In this document: in pieces, positions 25,320-34,177 of the stretch
Numbering within the stretch: the first letter of the stretch is position 1
How the letters are laid out: the number at the start of each line of letters is the position of its first letter
Assembly: GCF_014164775.1 (NCBI RefSeq)
Contig: NZ_JACJGB010000008.1
Span: 163,131 to 227,130 of the forward strand
Origin: Tessaracoccus sp. MC1679
GTDB lineage: Bacteria > Actinomycetota > Actinomycetes > Propionibacteriales > Propionibacteriaceae
Direction: 5' to 3'
DNA length: 64,000 bases
Translations under genes and position numbers: made by a program
The notes under the pieces: generated by a model
Seen by the model: only the letters and a program-made list of their open reading frames with translations
Told to the model about the DNA's origin: nothing
Database searches by the model: none

Positions 25320-26215
25320 CGAAAGAGCCCTCCCTCCACGTCCGGCTCCGGCTCACCCACGGCGTGCTGCAGCGCATCGCGGACAAGGCCGGGGCGGACG
25401 TCCTGCACGTCAAGGGGCCGGCCGTCGCGCGGGAACTGCTCGACACCCGCGACATCCACGACGCCGAGGGCAGCTTCGAACGCACCGAGACCATCCACCG
25501 CAACAGCAGCGACGCGGACCTCCTCATCCGCCCCGAGCACGTCCACCGCTTCCTCGACGAGGCCTCCAGGCACGGCTGGATCCGCAAGACCAGCTTCTCC
25601 ACCAGCTCAGCCTTCGGCCACGCGATGAACATCTTCCATCCCACCCTCGGCAACGCCGACGTTCATCGCCGCTTTCCAGGGCTCGCGCCGGAGGCGTTCG
25701 ACGAGCTGTGGCGGGCCCGCACCAGCACCGACCTGGGCCACGTGCCGTGCCCCACGCCGTCGGTCACGGCGCAGCGGCTGCTCCTCCTCCTGCACTCCGC
25801 GCGCAGCGGGCCCCACCACCCCGATACGGGTCGTGCCTGGGACCGCGCCAGCGTCGACGAGCGCGCGGGAGTGCTCGCCCTGGCGCGACATCTCGGCGCC
25901 GAGATCGGGGTGGCGGCCGCCGTCGGGGACCTGGAGGCCTTCAGGGACCATCCCGAGTACCTGTTGTGGAAGCACTTCCGCGACGGCAACCCGAGCCGCC
26001 TCGACGAATGGCGGGCCCGCTGGCGGGCCGCCACCACCGTCGGCAAGAAGGCCGCCGTCGTCCAGGGGCTTCTGTTCTTCGACCCGTCCCTGCTCGAGGC
26101 GGAACTGGGGCACGCGCCCAGCCACCGCGAGGTCGCTCAGCGTACGCTGCTGCGATGGAGACGACTGATCGGCGAGCTGGCCGCCCGTCGCACCTCGACG
26201 GGGGGCAGAGCATGA
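25316..26215 (+). CDS. nucleotidyltransferase family protein (NTP_transf_5-like)
   Basis: A 299-residue protein that resembles the uncharacterised NTP_transf_5 nucleotidyltransferases. VLHVKGPAVARELL is the KGxA element, SDADLLIRPEHVHRFL the acidic DxDLL metal site, and HGWIRKT...HAMNIFHP and VDVHRRF-type residues (ADVHRRFPGL) follow. This family is found in polysaccharide loci and beside lasso-peptide kinases (PadeN-type). The start ATG overlaps the rmlCD stop by four bases and its own stop overlaps the next ATG. Target molecule is unknown; nucleotidyl transfer to a peptide, protein or glycan is possible. Confidence 0.7.
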   Translation: MTKEPSLHVRLRLTHGVLQRIADKAGADVLHVKGPAVARELLDTRDIHDAEGSFERTETIHRNSSDADLLIRPEHVHRFLDEASRHGWIRKTSFSTSSAFGHAMNIFHPTLGNADVHRRFPGLAPEAFDELWRARTSTDLGHVPCPTPSVTAQRLLLLLHSARSGPHHPDTGRAWDRASVDERAGVLALARHLGAEIGVAAAVGDLEAFRDHPEYLLWKHFRDGNPSRLDEWRARWRAATTVGKKAAVVQGLLFFDPSLLEAELGHAPSHREVAQRTLLRWRRLIGELAARRTSTGGRA

Positions 26216-26472
26216 CGCACCGCCACCATCCCGAGGTGGTCTGGGAGGACGACGAGGATCGCGTGGTGGCCACGGCCCCCACCGTCGGGGAGGTGGTGAT
26301 CCTCGACGGCACCGCCGCCCTCATCTGGCATTGCCTCGACGGCGCCACCACAGGTGAGATTGTCAGCACGGTGAGCGAGGCAACAGACACAGAGGCGACG
26401 GAGATCCACGCCCACGTTGCCGCATATCTGGCCGATCTCACGGCGAGAAAGCTCGCGGTCTCCGATGAGTGA
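26212..26472 (+). CDS. PqqD-like peptide-binding (RRE) protein
   Basis: A small 86-residue protein. EDRVVATAPTVGEVVILDGTAALIWHCLDG and GEIVSTVSEATDTE followed by HVAAYLADLTARKL match the winged-helix PqqD fold, in which a single domain holds a leader peptide for modification enzymes. It overlaps both neighbours (26212-26215 and 26465-26472), so the cassette is translated as a unit. In known RiPP pathways PqqD works with a radical SAM or cyclase enzyme, none of which is visible here. In HprK-associated sets of exopolysaccharide loci the role is unproved. Confidence 0.75.
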   Translation: MTHRHHPEVVWEDDEDRVVATAPTVGEVVILDGTAALIWHCLDGATTGEIVSTVSEATDTEATEIHAHVAAYLADLTARKLAVSDE

Positions 26473-27202
26473 GGCACCCCACACGCTCACCCTCGCGGGC
26501 CTCGGCACAGGGATCGCAGTGGACCTCGGCGACTCCGGCCTCGACCTCGACGCCGTCCGGCACCTCTGGGCCCGCTGCCTCTCCCGCGACACCACCGCCC
26601 AGGCCGACGTCACCGTGAGGAAGAACTCCTCACAGGAGTCAGCCACCCAGCAGATCACCCAGGCGTTCATCGCCGCCCGCGCCGGGCAGCTCCTCATGTT
26701 CCACGCCGGGGCGGTGGCACACCCGGAGACGGGGCGCGCCCTGGTGTTCGTCGCCCCCGGCGGCACGGGCAAGTCCACGCTCACCCGCCGCCTCGGGAGG
26801 AGCTACGGCTACCTCTCCGACGAGACGGTGGGCATCGACCCGGTCACGCTGCGGATCCACCCCTACCCCAAGCCCATCACGCTGGCCCCGGACCACGGGC
26901 ACCCGAAGCGGGAGAACTCCCCCGACGACCTCGGGCTGCTCCAGGCCCCCCCGTCTCCGACGCTGACTGACCTGGTGGTGCTGCGCCGCACCCCCGGCCG
27001 CGACAACGCCGCCTTCACCCCCCTGCCCATCCTCGACGCCCTGGCCATGATCGCCCCGGAGACCTCCTCGCTCTCGAAGCTGCCCCGCCCGCTGCACCTC
27101 ATGGCCGACGTGCATCGTCGCGCCGGCTGCACCCTCGTCGAATACGGCGAGGTGGAGCAGATCCTCCCGTGGTGCACCGACCACCTGGAGGGACAACAGT
27201 GA
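26465..27202 (+). CDS. HPr kinase-like (HprK-related) P-loop protein
   Basis: A 245-residue protein. MFHAGAVAHPETGRALVFVAPGGTGKSTLTRRL is the HprK-type N-lobe histidine region followed by Walker A GGTGKST at about residues 99-105. YLSDETVGID takes the place of the HprK Asp-Asp catalytic turn. The HPr-binding signature of true HprK/P is not seen, so it fits the HprK-related kinases that phosphorylate peptides, as in the paeninodin lasso-peptide pathway, or unknown partners in exopolysaccharide loci. The start overlaps the upstream PqqD gene by eight bases and the stop overlaps the next PqqD-like gene by four. Confidence 0.75.
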   Translation: MSEAPHTLTLAGLGTGIAVDLGDSGLDLDAVRHLWARCLSRDTTAQADVTVRKNSSQESATQQITQAFIAARAGQLLMFHAGAVAHPETGRALVFVAPGGTGKSTLTRRLGRSYGYLSDETVGIDPVTLRIHPYPKPITLAPDHGHPKRENSPDDLGLLQAPPSPTLTDLVVLRRTPGRDNAAFTPLPILDALAMIAPETSSLSKLPRPLHLMADVHRRAGCTLVEYGEVEQILPWCTDHLEGQQ

Positions 27203-27492
27203 TCAGGTGCGCAGACCTCACGGACTTCCTGCCTGTCGACGGCGAGTCCCTGGTCCTCCTCGACGACAAGGTCCTCCGCCTGGGCCCCGTCGCCACCCTC
27301 ATCCTTGAGCTGTTGGGCAACGGGCCGGTCACCCTCGACCAGCTCACCGACGAACTGGCGGCGGCCTTCGGTACCCCGCCCGACGGCTCCCTCACGGAGG
27401 CGGTCGCGGCCCAGTTGGCCGCTCTGAACGACAACGGGCTCCTCATCATCGATGAGGAGCCCGCGGGACAGGACCCAAGCGTCAAACGGTGA
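27199..27492 (+). CDS. second PqqD-like small protein
   Basis: A 97-residue protein starting at GTG 27199 with GGAGGG six bases upstream. VDGESLVLLDDKVLRLGPVATLILELLGNGPVTLDQLTDELAAAFG and a C-terminal helix VAAQLAALNDNGLLI follow the PqqD winged-helix layout. It differs from the first PqqD in sequence, so the two may bind different partners, or one may be structural. It closes the four-gene cassette. Its 3' end overlaps the convergent HAD gene by 11 bases, so there is no room for a downstream precursor gene on this strand. Confidence 0.68.
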   Translation: MIRCADLTDFLPVDGESLVLLDDKVLRLGPVATLILELLGNGPVTLDQLTDELAAAFGTPPDGSLTEAVAAQLAALNDNGLLIIDEEPAGQDPSVKR

Positions 27493-28384
27493 CCCAGGTG
27501 GGCCTCTCCGGAAGCAGCGCCTCGAAGTCGGCCACCAGCGCGTCCATGTAGGCGCCGCGGTAGGTGCCGCCCAGGAACTTCGGCAGCGCCTCCTCGCGGA
27601 ACCGGCGCCAGGACTCGGCCTCGCCGCCGGGCATGATCGGGTAGAACAGCACGCCCTCGGAGAAGGCGCTGTCGCGGTCGCCGGGAGCGTCGCCGATGAG
27701 CATGATGTGGTCGTCGTCGTACTTGCCCTTGGCAGCCCAGTGCACGTGCTGGGCCTTCGAGCCCATCTCCTGCCCGGCGACCACCTTCATGTACTTCGCC
27801 AGGTCATACTCGTGCCATTCGCGCTCGAGCGCCTCCATCGGCGTGGCGGAGACCGTCATGCAGTCCACGTCCGCCTGCATCGCCTCGATGGCCTCGCGGG
27901 CCCCCGGGAAGGGTGCGCAGCCGTGCACCATCCAGGCGATGAGCTCGTTGACGCCCTTGCCCCAGGCGATGCAGCGCTCGATCTCCTCTGACGGATGGGC
28001 CTCGGCGAACTCGGCGATCCCGCGGTCGGAGCGGGGGTAGCCAGAGTCCAGGAACCTCTGCAGCTCGACGCCCTCGGGCACCTTCACGCCGCGTTCCAGC
28101 ACCTCGGGCCGCTCCCGGAGCAGCTCGAACAGCCGGGCCAGCGCCACCCAGCGGTTCTGGCCGCGGGTGGTGGAGTGCAGGTTGACGAACAGGGCGGTCT
28201 CGCGGACCAGGGTGGAGGCGGCCTGCAGGTCGAAGTACTTGATGTAGGAGGGCGTGAAGCACTCCTGGTGCTTGATGTCCATGGCGTCCATGGCGCAGCC
28301 GTCGGAGTCGATCCCGACGAAGAACTGCTTCGTGGGCAGGAAGTCGAGGAGCACCTGGGCGCGCTCGGGCATCTTGTCAGTCAT
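27482..28384 (-). CDS. HAD-superfamily hydrolase
   Basis: A 300-residue haloacid dehalogenase-type phosphatase. FVGIDSDGCAMD near residue 25 is motif I with the nucleophile Asp and the acid/base Asp two residues on. MTVSATPMEAL is motif II, and MLIGDAPGDRDSAFSEG is motif IV. A large helical cap lies between. It is nine bases downstream of the broken glycoside hydrolase gene and probably shared its transcript, which suggests work on a phosphorylated sugar. The exact substrate is unknown. Confidence 0.8.
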   Translation of the reverse strand: MTDKMPERAQVLLDFLPTKQFFVGIDSDGCAMDAMDIKHQECFTPSYIKYFDLQAASTLVRETALFVNLHSTTRGQNRWVALARLFELLRERPEVLERGVKVPEGVELQRFLDSGYPRSDRGIAEFAEAHPSEEIERCIAWGKGVNELIAWMVHGCAPFPGAREAIEAMQADVDCMTVSATPMEALEREWHEYDLAKYMKVVAGQEMGSKAQHVHWAAKGKYDDDHIMLIGDAPGDRDSAFSEGVLFYPIMPGGEAESWRRFREEALPKFLGGTYRGAYMDALVADFEALLPERPTWVTV

Positions 28385-28393
28385 CGTCGGTCC

Positions 28394-29539
28394 TCAGATC
28401 CGGGTGTCGGGGAAGGGGAACATCTCGGTGTTGGGCGTGCCCTTGAACTCCGACTTCCCTTCGAGCTTGTCGAGGACGATGTCGAGGTTGAAGTCGTGGT
28501 CGTCGTAGGCGTTGATGTAGGTCTTGACCTGCGGCATGTCGGGGAGCATGTTGGGCGACGCCGTCGACACCAGGATGGTGGGCAGCTCGTGCACGTACCA
28601 GGGCATGTCGAGGGTGCCCTTGGTGCCGGGCCAGTAGGGCCGCTCCACGGCCTGGCCAAGGCCGTTGACGTTGGCCACCGAGAGCACCATGTCGTAGTTG
28701 TCGGTGAGATCGGCGATGGCGGACTTGCCTGCGTAGGCGTTCTGCAGGATCGTCCTGACCTCGTCGGCGCTCTTGCCCTTGATCTTGTCCAGCTGCGACT
28801 CGTACAGGTCGGCCTCGTAGCCTCGCTCGCGCAGCTTCTCGGCGAACCTGGCGGCGGGGTGCAAGCTGCCGCCGTCGACCATCATCGCGAAGGGGCTGGG
28901 CGCGGCGCCGATCGGGACGACGAGGATGCGCTTGAACGTGGACGTCGAGATGGGGAGGTTCCCGGGCTGCTTGTTCTTGACCAGGGTGATGGCGGCGTCG
29001 GCCACCTCGACGGCGACCGCCTTGTGCTCGGGCAGGCCGATCTTCGCCAACGCCTCCTCCTTCGGCGGCAGCAGCTCGTTGCCGGGCTTCTTGTAGAGGC
29101 CAAGCATCGCCTTCAGTCCGAGGATGCGGGTCAGCGCCTCGTGGAGCCGCACGTCGGAGAGCTTCCCGGACTTCCAGCCCTCCATCATCCAGCCGAAGTC
29201 CTCGTCGGGATCGTTGAAGAACAGGAACAGGTCGCAGCCCGCCTCGATGGCGGTGGGGAGGATGTCGGAGCGCTTCATGGCGCCGGTGAGGCCCACCATG
29301 TGGCTCGCGTCGGTGACGACGACGCCGTTGAAGCCCAGCTGCTCGCGCAGCAGGTTGGTGTTGATCTCCTTCGACAGGGTGGCCGGGAGGATGTCCTCGT
29401 CGGTCATGTCGGGGTTGAAGTGCTTCTGGTACGCGGGAAGGGCGATGTGGCCGGTCATCAGCGACGGGAGGCCCGCGTCGATCAGGCCCTTGTAGAGCCG
29501 GCCGAACGTGGCGTCCCACTCGTCGGTGCCTCGCCCCAC
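28394..29539 (-). pseudogene. glycoside hydrolase family 3 gene lacking its 5' part
   Basis: 381 residues remain. Homology begins abruptly at DEWDATFGRLYKGLIDAGLPSLMTGHI and continues through GVVVTDASHMVGL (nucleophile Asp of GH3) to the second, alpha/beta sandwich domain (RILVVPIGAAP, VLSVANVNGLG). Family members carry about 150-200 more N-terminal residues with the first half of the TIM barrel and the KHFPG motif, which are absent. The break falls at about 29,530, where the divergent uronate isomerase gene also starts abnormally. The usable start is GTG 29539 with no ribosome-binding site. The product should be inactive. If this is an assembly join, the true gene may be whole elsewhere. Confidence 0.78.
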
Positions 29540-29571
29540 ACCCGGACCGCCTCCTGCCGGCCGAGCCCGGC

Positions 29572-30936
29572 GTGCGGGCCATCGCCCGCGAGCTCTACTC
29601 GCACGTGGCCGACCTGCCCATCGTCTCCCCGCACGGGCACGTGCCCGCGGAGTGGCTCGCCGACGACGCCCCGTTCAGCGACCCCACCACGCTCCTGCTC
29701 ACCCCGGACCACTACGCGAACCGGATGCTGCACAGCGCCGCCGGCGTGGACCTCGCCGATCTCGGCGTCCCCGTCGGCACCCCGCTGAGCGAGGCGCAGT
29801 CGCGTGCCGGCTTCAGGCTCCTGTGCGAGAACTGGAAGGTCCTGCGCGGCACACCGGTGCAGTTCTGGTTCGAATCCTCGTTCGCCGACGTCTTCGGGGT
29901 CACGGTCCGCCCGTCTGCGGAGACCGCGGACCAGATCTACGACCAGATCGCCGAGTGCCTCACCCGCGACGAGTACCGCCCGAGGGCGCTGTACCAGCGC
30001 TTCAACATTGAGGCCATCGCCACCACCGACGACCCCTGTTCGGACCTCTCGGCGCACGCCAAGCTGGCCGCAGACCCCACCTGGACCGGGCGCGTGGTGC
30101 CCACGTTCCGCCCCGACGCCTACCTGGAGCCCGCCCGCCCCGGCTGGCGCAAGCTGACCGAGGACCTGGCCCGTGTCACGGACGTCGACATCTCTGACTA
30201 CGCCTCGCACGTCGAGGCCATGCGGGTGCGGCGCCTGTTCTTCAAGGAACAGGGCGCGGTGTCCACCGACCACTCGCACGCCGACGCCGGAACCGAGCGC
30301 CTGAGCGACGCCCGCGCCGACTTCCTGTTCACGGAGGCCATGACCGGCACCATCTCCGCGCCCGACGCCGACGCCCTGCGCCGCCACATGATCAACGACC
30401 AGGCGCGCCTGGCCTGCGACGACGGACTGGTCATGACCCTGCACCCCGCCGTCGCGCGCAACCACGACCCCGCCACCCAGGCCAGGTTCGGTGCCGACGT
30501 GGGCGGCGACGTGCCCCACGCCGTCGAGTTCACCCGTGCGCTGCAGCCGCTGCTGTCGTCCTACGGCAACGCCGACGGGTTCCACGTCGTCGTGTTCACC
30601 ATGGACGAGACCGTGTACTCCCGGGAGCTCGCCCCCCTGGCGGGGTGGTACCGCGGCATGTACGTGGGAGCCCCGTGGTGGTTCATCGACGAGGCGGACG
30701 CCATCATGCGCTTCCGCCGCAGCGTCACCGGGTACGCCGGCTTCAGCAAGACCTCCGGCTTCATCGACGACACCCGCGCGTACTGCTCCATCCCCGCCCG
30801 CCACGACATGGCCCGCCGCGTGGACTCGGCATTCCTGGCCACCCTCGTCGCCGAGCACCGGCTCGCGATGGATGAGGCCGTCGAGACCGCCATCGATCTT
30901 GTTTCCACCCAGCCCAAGAAGGTGTTCAAGCTGTGA
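29572..30936 (+). CDS. uxaC: uronate isomerase (start region lost)
   Basis: Glucuronate/galacturonate isomerase, the first step of hexuronate breakdown. The metal site SPHGHVPAEWL lies near the N-terminus, and WKVLRGTPVQFWFESSFADVFG, ATTDDPCSDLSAH, FRPDAYLEPARPGW and GWYRGMYVGAPWWFIDE follow. The reading frame is open upstream as HPDRLLPAEPGVRAIAREL, the normal family N-terminus, but it then merges into unrelated sequence at about 29,530 before a proper start codon. GTG 29572 gives 454 residues and keeps the catalytic parts. No promoter or ribosome-binding site is seen. The stop overlaps the next gene (GTGA). Confidence 0.85.
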   Translation: MRAIARELYSHVADLPIVSPHGHVPAEWLADDAPFSDPTTLLLTPDHYANRMLHSAAGVDLADLGVPVGTPLSEAQSRAGFRLLCENWKVLRGTPVQFWFESSFADVFGVTVRPSAETADQIYDQIAECLTRDEYRPRALYQRFNIEAIATTDDPCSDLSAHAKLAADPTWTGRVVPTFRPDAYLEPARPGWRKLTEDLARVTDVDISDYASHVEAMRVRRLFFKEQGAVSTDHSHADAGTERLSDARADFLFTEAMTGTISAPDADALRRHMINDQARLACDDGLVMTLHPAVARNHDPATQARFGADVGGDVPHAVEFTRALQPLLSSYGNADGFHVVVFTMDETVYSRELAPLAGWYRGMYVGAPWWFIDEADAIMRFRRSVTGYAGFSKTSGFIDDTRAYCSIPARHDMARRVDSAFLATLVAEHRLAMDEAVETAIDLVSTQPKKVFKL

Positions 30937-32373
30937 CTACCACCACTCCCGCTCCCGCCCTGCCGCCCCTCACCCGCGCCGGCTTCGGCCGCCCCGCCGC
31001 CCCCGTCCGCATGGTCCACCTGGGTCTGGGCAACTTCACCCGGGCACACCAGGCCTGGTACACCGAGCACGCCAGCGACGCCGCCGAGTGGGGGATCGCG
31101 GCGTTCACCGGCCGCCGGCCCACGATGTCGGACCTGCTCACCCCGCAGGACGGCCTCCACACGCTGATCACCAAGGGTGCCCACGGGGACACGTTCGAGG
31201 TCATCTCGTCGGTCTCCCGGGTGCACCCGGCCTCGGATTTCGCCGCGCTCGTGGGCTACTTCGCATCGCCTGAGCTCGCCGTCGTGACCTCGACGGTCAC
31301 CGAAGCCGGCTACCACCGCGCGGCCGACGGCCGGCTGGACCTGGCCGACCCCGCCGTCGCTGCCGACCTTGCCGTCCTGCGGGAACTCGTCGAGGGGGGC
31401 GACCTCAGCCCCGAGCGGATCGGCGCTCTCACCGTCGCGACGGTGCCCGCCCGGATCCTGGCGGGCCTGCTTGCCCGCCGCGCCGCCGACGCCGGGCCGC
31501 TGACGATCCTGCCCTGCGACAACATCCCGGACAACGGCTCCGCGTTCGCCGCCGTCGTCACGGATGCCGCCGACGCCGTCCAGCCCTCGCTGGTGCACTG
31601 GATGGACCGGAACGTGGCCTGGGCCACCAGCATGGTGGACCGGATCACACCGGCCACCACCGACGGGGACCTCGTGGAGGTGGCCCGCACGCAGGGCTAC
31701 GTCGACGCCTCCCCGGTGCCCACCGAGCCGTTCAGCGAATGGGTGATCAGTGGGGAGTTCCCCGCCGGCCGTCCGGATTGGGAGTCCGCGGGCGTCCAGA
31801 TCGTCGACGAGGTGGAGCCCTACGAGCAGCGCAAGCTGTGGATGCTCAACGGGTCGCACTCGCTGCTGGCCTACGCCGGGCCCATCCTCGGCGTCGAGAC
31901 AGTGTCCGAGGCCATCGCCCACCCGACGCTGCGCGCCTGGGTTGAGCAGTGGTGGACCGAGGCCGGGGTCGGGCTACAGGTGCCGTGGGAGGACTACGCC
32001 CGGGCGCTGCTCGATCGCTACGAGAACCCCAACATCCGGCACCTCCTGGCCCAGATCGCCAGCGACGGGTCACTGAAACTGCCCGTGCGGATCATGCCGA
32101 CGGTGAGTGCGTTCCGGGCGCGCGGTGAGGTGCCCGCGGCCGCCTTGCGGCGGTCGCGGCGTGGCTGCTGCACCTCCGCGGGCACGGCGCCCCTGTGCGC
32201 GACGCCGGTGTGAGGGCCTTGCCGGGCTCGTCGGCGAGGACCTGCAGGCCGACGCGGCCCGCGTCGTCGCGTTCCTCGACCCGTCGCTCGCCGACGACGT
32301 GCAGCTGCGGGACGCTGTGGCGGCGGCCGCCGAGGAGATCCTGGAACTCGAAGGCAACGCCAGGAGGGGCTGA
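30933..32373 (+). pseudogene. mannitol dehydrogenase family (fructuronate reductase-like) with two frameshifts
   Basis: An NAD-dependent polyol/hexuronate dehydrogenase, starting MTTTTPAPALPP with MVHLGLGNFTRAHQAWYT and LPCDNIPDNG, and holding KLWMLNGSHSLLAYAG. With uxaC it would reduce fructuronate or tagaturonate. The frame is intact to about residue 405 (GEVPAAALR). The expected continuation AVAAWLLHLRGHGAPVRDAG lies in another frame from about 32,150, and GLAGLVGEDLQADAARVVAFLD lies in a third from about 32,212 to the stop at 32373. Each change equals loss of one base. As read, translation stops at 32213 with a wrong tail of about 20 residues. This is either gene decay or two sequencing errors in GC-rich runs. 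Confidence 0.75.
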
Positions 32374-32397
32374 CGTCGCCGCGGGCGGCTGCGGCGG

Positions 32398-32403
32398 TAG
32401 GGT
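32398..32403 (+). promoter_or_regulatory. -10 element of a leaderless promoter
   Basis: TAGGGT with six bases to ATG 32410 of meaB and no ribosome-binding site. Confidence 0.5.
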
Positions 32404-32409
32404 CGGGCC

Positions 32410-33444
32410 ATGCGGAAGGTGACACCCGAGGAGTTGGCGGACCGGATCGTCGCGGGATCGCGGGGGCACATCGCCCGCGCCATCACGCTGGTCGAGTCAT
32501 CGAAGCCGGAGCACCGTGAGCAGGCGCATCAGCTGCTGCGGCTGATCGCCCCGCTCACCGGCAAGGCCTTCCGCGTCGGCATCTCCGGTGTCCCCGGCGC
32601 CGGCAAGTCCACCTTCATCGACGCCATGGGGATCAAGCTGATCGACGAGCGGCACCACCGCGTGGCGGTCCTCGCGGTGGACCCGTCGTCGTCGCGGACA
32701 GGCGGTTCCATCCTCGGCGACCGCACCCGGATGGCCGAGCTCGCGGCGCGGGAGGACACGTTCATCCGGCCCTCACCGTCGGGGGGCCATCTGGGCGGCG
32801 TGGCGCGCGCCACCCGCGAGTCCATGCTCGTCCTGGAGGCGGCCGGCTACAACGTGATCCTGGTGGAGACCGTCGGCGTGGGGCAGTCAGAGGTCGCGGT
32901 GGCGGGGATGGTGGACACGTTCCTCATGCTCCAGGTGGCCCGCACCGGTGACCAGCTGCAGGGCATCAAGCGCGGCATCCTCGAGCTCGCGGACGTGATC
33001 GCCATCACGAAGGCCGACGGCGACAACGAGCAGGCGGCGAGGGTCGCGGCACGCGAGCTGAGCATCGCGATGAAGCTGATCACCAGCGACACGAAGAAGC
33101 GCCGGGCTCCGGTGCTGACCTGCTCGTCGTACACGGGGGTGGGCCTGGACGAGCTGTGGAACACCGTCGAGAAGCATCGTGCCGAGCTGGAGGCGGAGGG
33201 GTCGCTGGCCGCCCGCCGGCTGGACCAGCAGCGCGACTGGCTGTGGAACATGGTGCGCGACGAGCTGCTGGAGTCGCTGCGGACCTCGCCTCAGGTGCGT
33301 TCTGTCGCGAAGGATGTGGAGGCGCAGTTGGCGGAGGAGTCGCTGTCGGCGCTGGAGGGGTCTCAGTTGATCCTGCGCGCGTTCGCCGACGCCCTGCCCA
33401 CCTTCCCGTGGGCCCACCACGCCCACCACGGCCACCAGGCCTGA
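32410..33444 (+). CDS. meaB: methylmalonyl-CoA mutase-associated GTPase
   Basis: A 344-residue G3E-family GTPase that protects and reloads B12-dependent methylmalonyl-CoA mutase. Walker A GVPGAGKS is at 60-67. VLAVDPSSSRTGGSILGDRTRM and FIRPSPSGGHLGGVARATRE are the MeaB-specific switch regions, VETVGVGQSEVAV is the G3 region and TKADGDN supplies base recognition. The C-terminal dimerisation arm is present. The mutase subunit genes, often next to meaB, are not in the window; instead the frameshifted dehydrogenase lies upstream. The long repeat-filled gap follows. Confidence 0.93.
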   Translation: MRKVTPEELADRIVAGSRGHIARAITLVESSKPEHREQAHQLLRLIAPLTGKAFRVGISGVPGAGKSTFIDAMGIKLIDERHHRVAVLAVDPSSSRTGGSILGDRTRMAELAAREDTFIRPSPSGGHLGGVARATRESMLVLEAAGYNVILVETVGVGQSEVAVAGMVDTFLMLQVARTGDQLQGIKRGILELADVIAITKADGDNEQAARVAARELSIAMKLITSDTKKRRAPVLTCSSYTGVGLDELWNTVEKHRAELEAEGSLAARRLDQQRDWLWNMVRDELLESLRTSPQVRSVAKDVEAQLAEESLSALEGSQLILRAFADALPTFPWAHHAHHGHQA

Positions 33445-33504
33445 CCCCAAACCCCTGGGTGCCGCCTGGGCGCCGCCCTGGGTGTCCTGACCCGTTGACG
33501 GTGC

Positions 33505-33757
33505 CGGGACACGTGAGCCGACGCCCGGGCGGCCGCTGTCTACGGTCTCTGCGAGTTGCGGCGAGTCACGCGTGGGTCGGGTGATCGAGGCCGCCCGGGC
33601 CTCGCCTCCCGCCTCCCCGCACTCGATTCCCCGTGGCGTGGCCCTGGGTCAGGGCGTGTGCCGGCCGGGCGGCCCTGGTGAAAGTGGGTTGAGGCGGGAG
33701 GCCAGCCTGGTGATCCTCGGGTTGGGCATCCCGACGCGCAGCCGCCCCGCCGACCCC
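33505..33757 (-). repeat. dispersed structured repeat, copy A
   Basis: One of four related intergenic elements (with 34178-34440, 42300-42562 and 47183-47442). Read on the minus strand it starts near 33757 and ends near 33505. A 12-bp perfect inverted repeat GCCCGGGCGGCC lies at 33523-33534 and 33589-33600. The first hairpin (around 33722-33746) is the most diverged of the four. No credible gene overlaps it. It begins 60 bases after meaB. Confidence 0.8.
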
Positions 33758-34177
33758 CACCCTCGCATTTGGCTCGCGACGCAGAGCCGACCTGCCGACC
33801 CCTACACTCGCACACACCTCGCGTCGGCTCGTCTCAGGGCGGCGGGCCCTGTGGCGCCTGCGATAAGTCTGGCCGCCCGCGCTACAGCGCTGGCTGCCGA
33901 ACATAGGACAGGCGGCTCCGGGGCGCCTGCGATCTAGAGCAGGCGCCGAGACGCAAGCCAGGCGTCGAGACACAAGCCAGGCGTCGAGACACAAGCCAGT
34001 CGACGCGACGGGGACAGCCAGGCGGTGGGTGGTGGGGGCCGGGGCAGGTTGGGTGGGCGTTGATGACGGCGTGGCTGCGCGAAGCGCCGCCGCCGGCATC
34101 ATGGGCGGCCCGGCCCCCACCACACGCCGCCAGACCCGACCGCCAAGTCGCCCACCGTCGAGAGGGAGTTACATCGA
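33758..34177. other. gene-free stretch with short repeats and hairpins
   Basis: No coding region is supported here. A roughly 44-bp unit is repeated imperfectly at about 33734-33820. GGCGCCTGC at 33922-33930 pairs with GCAGGCGCC at 33939-33947. Three 19-bp tandem copies of CAGGCGTCGAGACACAAGC lie at 33940-33996. A 15-bp inverted repeat joins 34029-34043 with 34109-34123. Confidence 0.7.
33940..33996 (+). repeat. 19-bp tandem repeat, three copies
   Basis: Units at 33940-33958, 33959-33977 and 33978-33996. The last two are identical, and the first differs at two positions. Confidence 0.85.

Noticed and set aside
27995..29788. 597-residue open frame on the plus strand opposite the HAD and GH3 genes
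   Set aside because: Both minus-strand genes show family motifs. The plus frame is low-complexity (G, V, L, E and H-rich) and has no motif.
33940..33996. CRISPR array
   Set aside because: The three 19-base units are contiguous with no spacers, and no cas gene is present.
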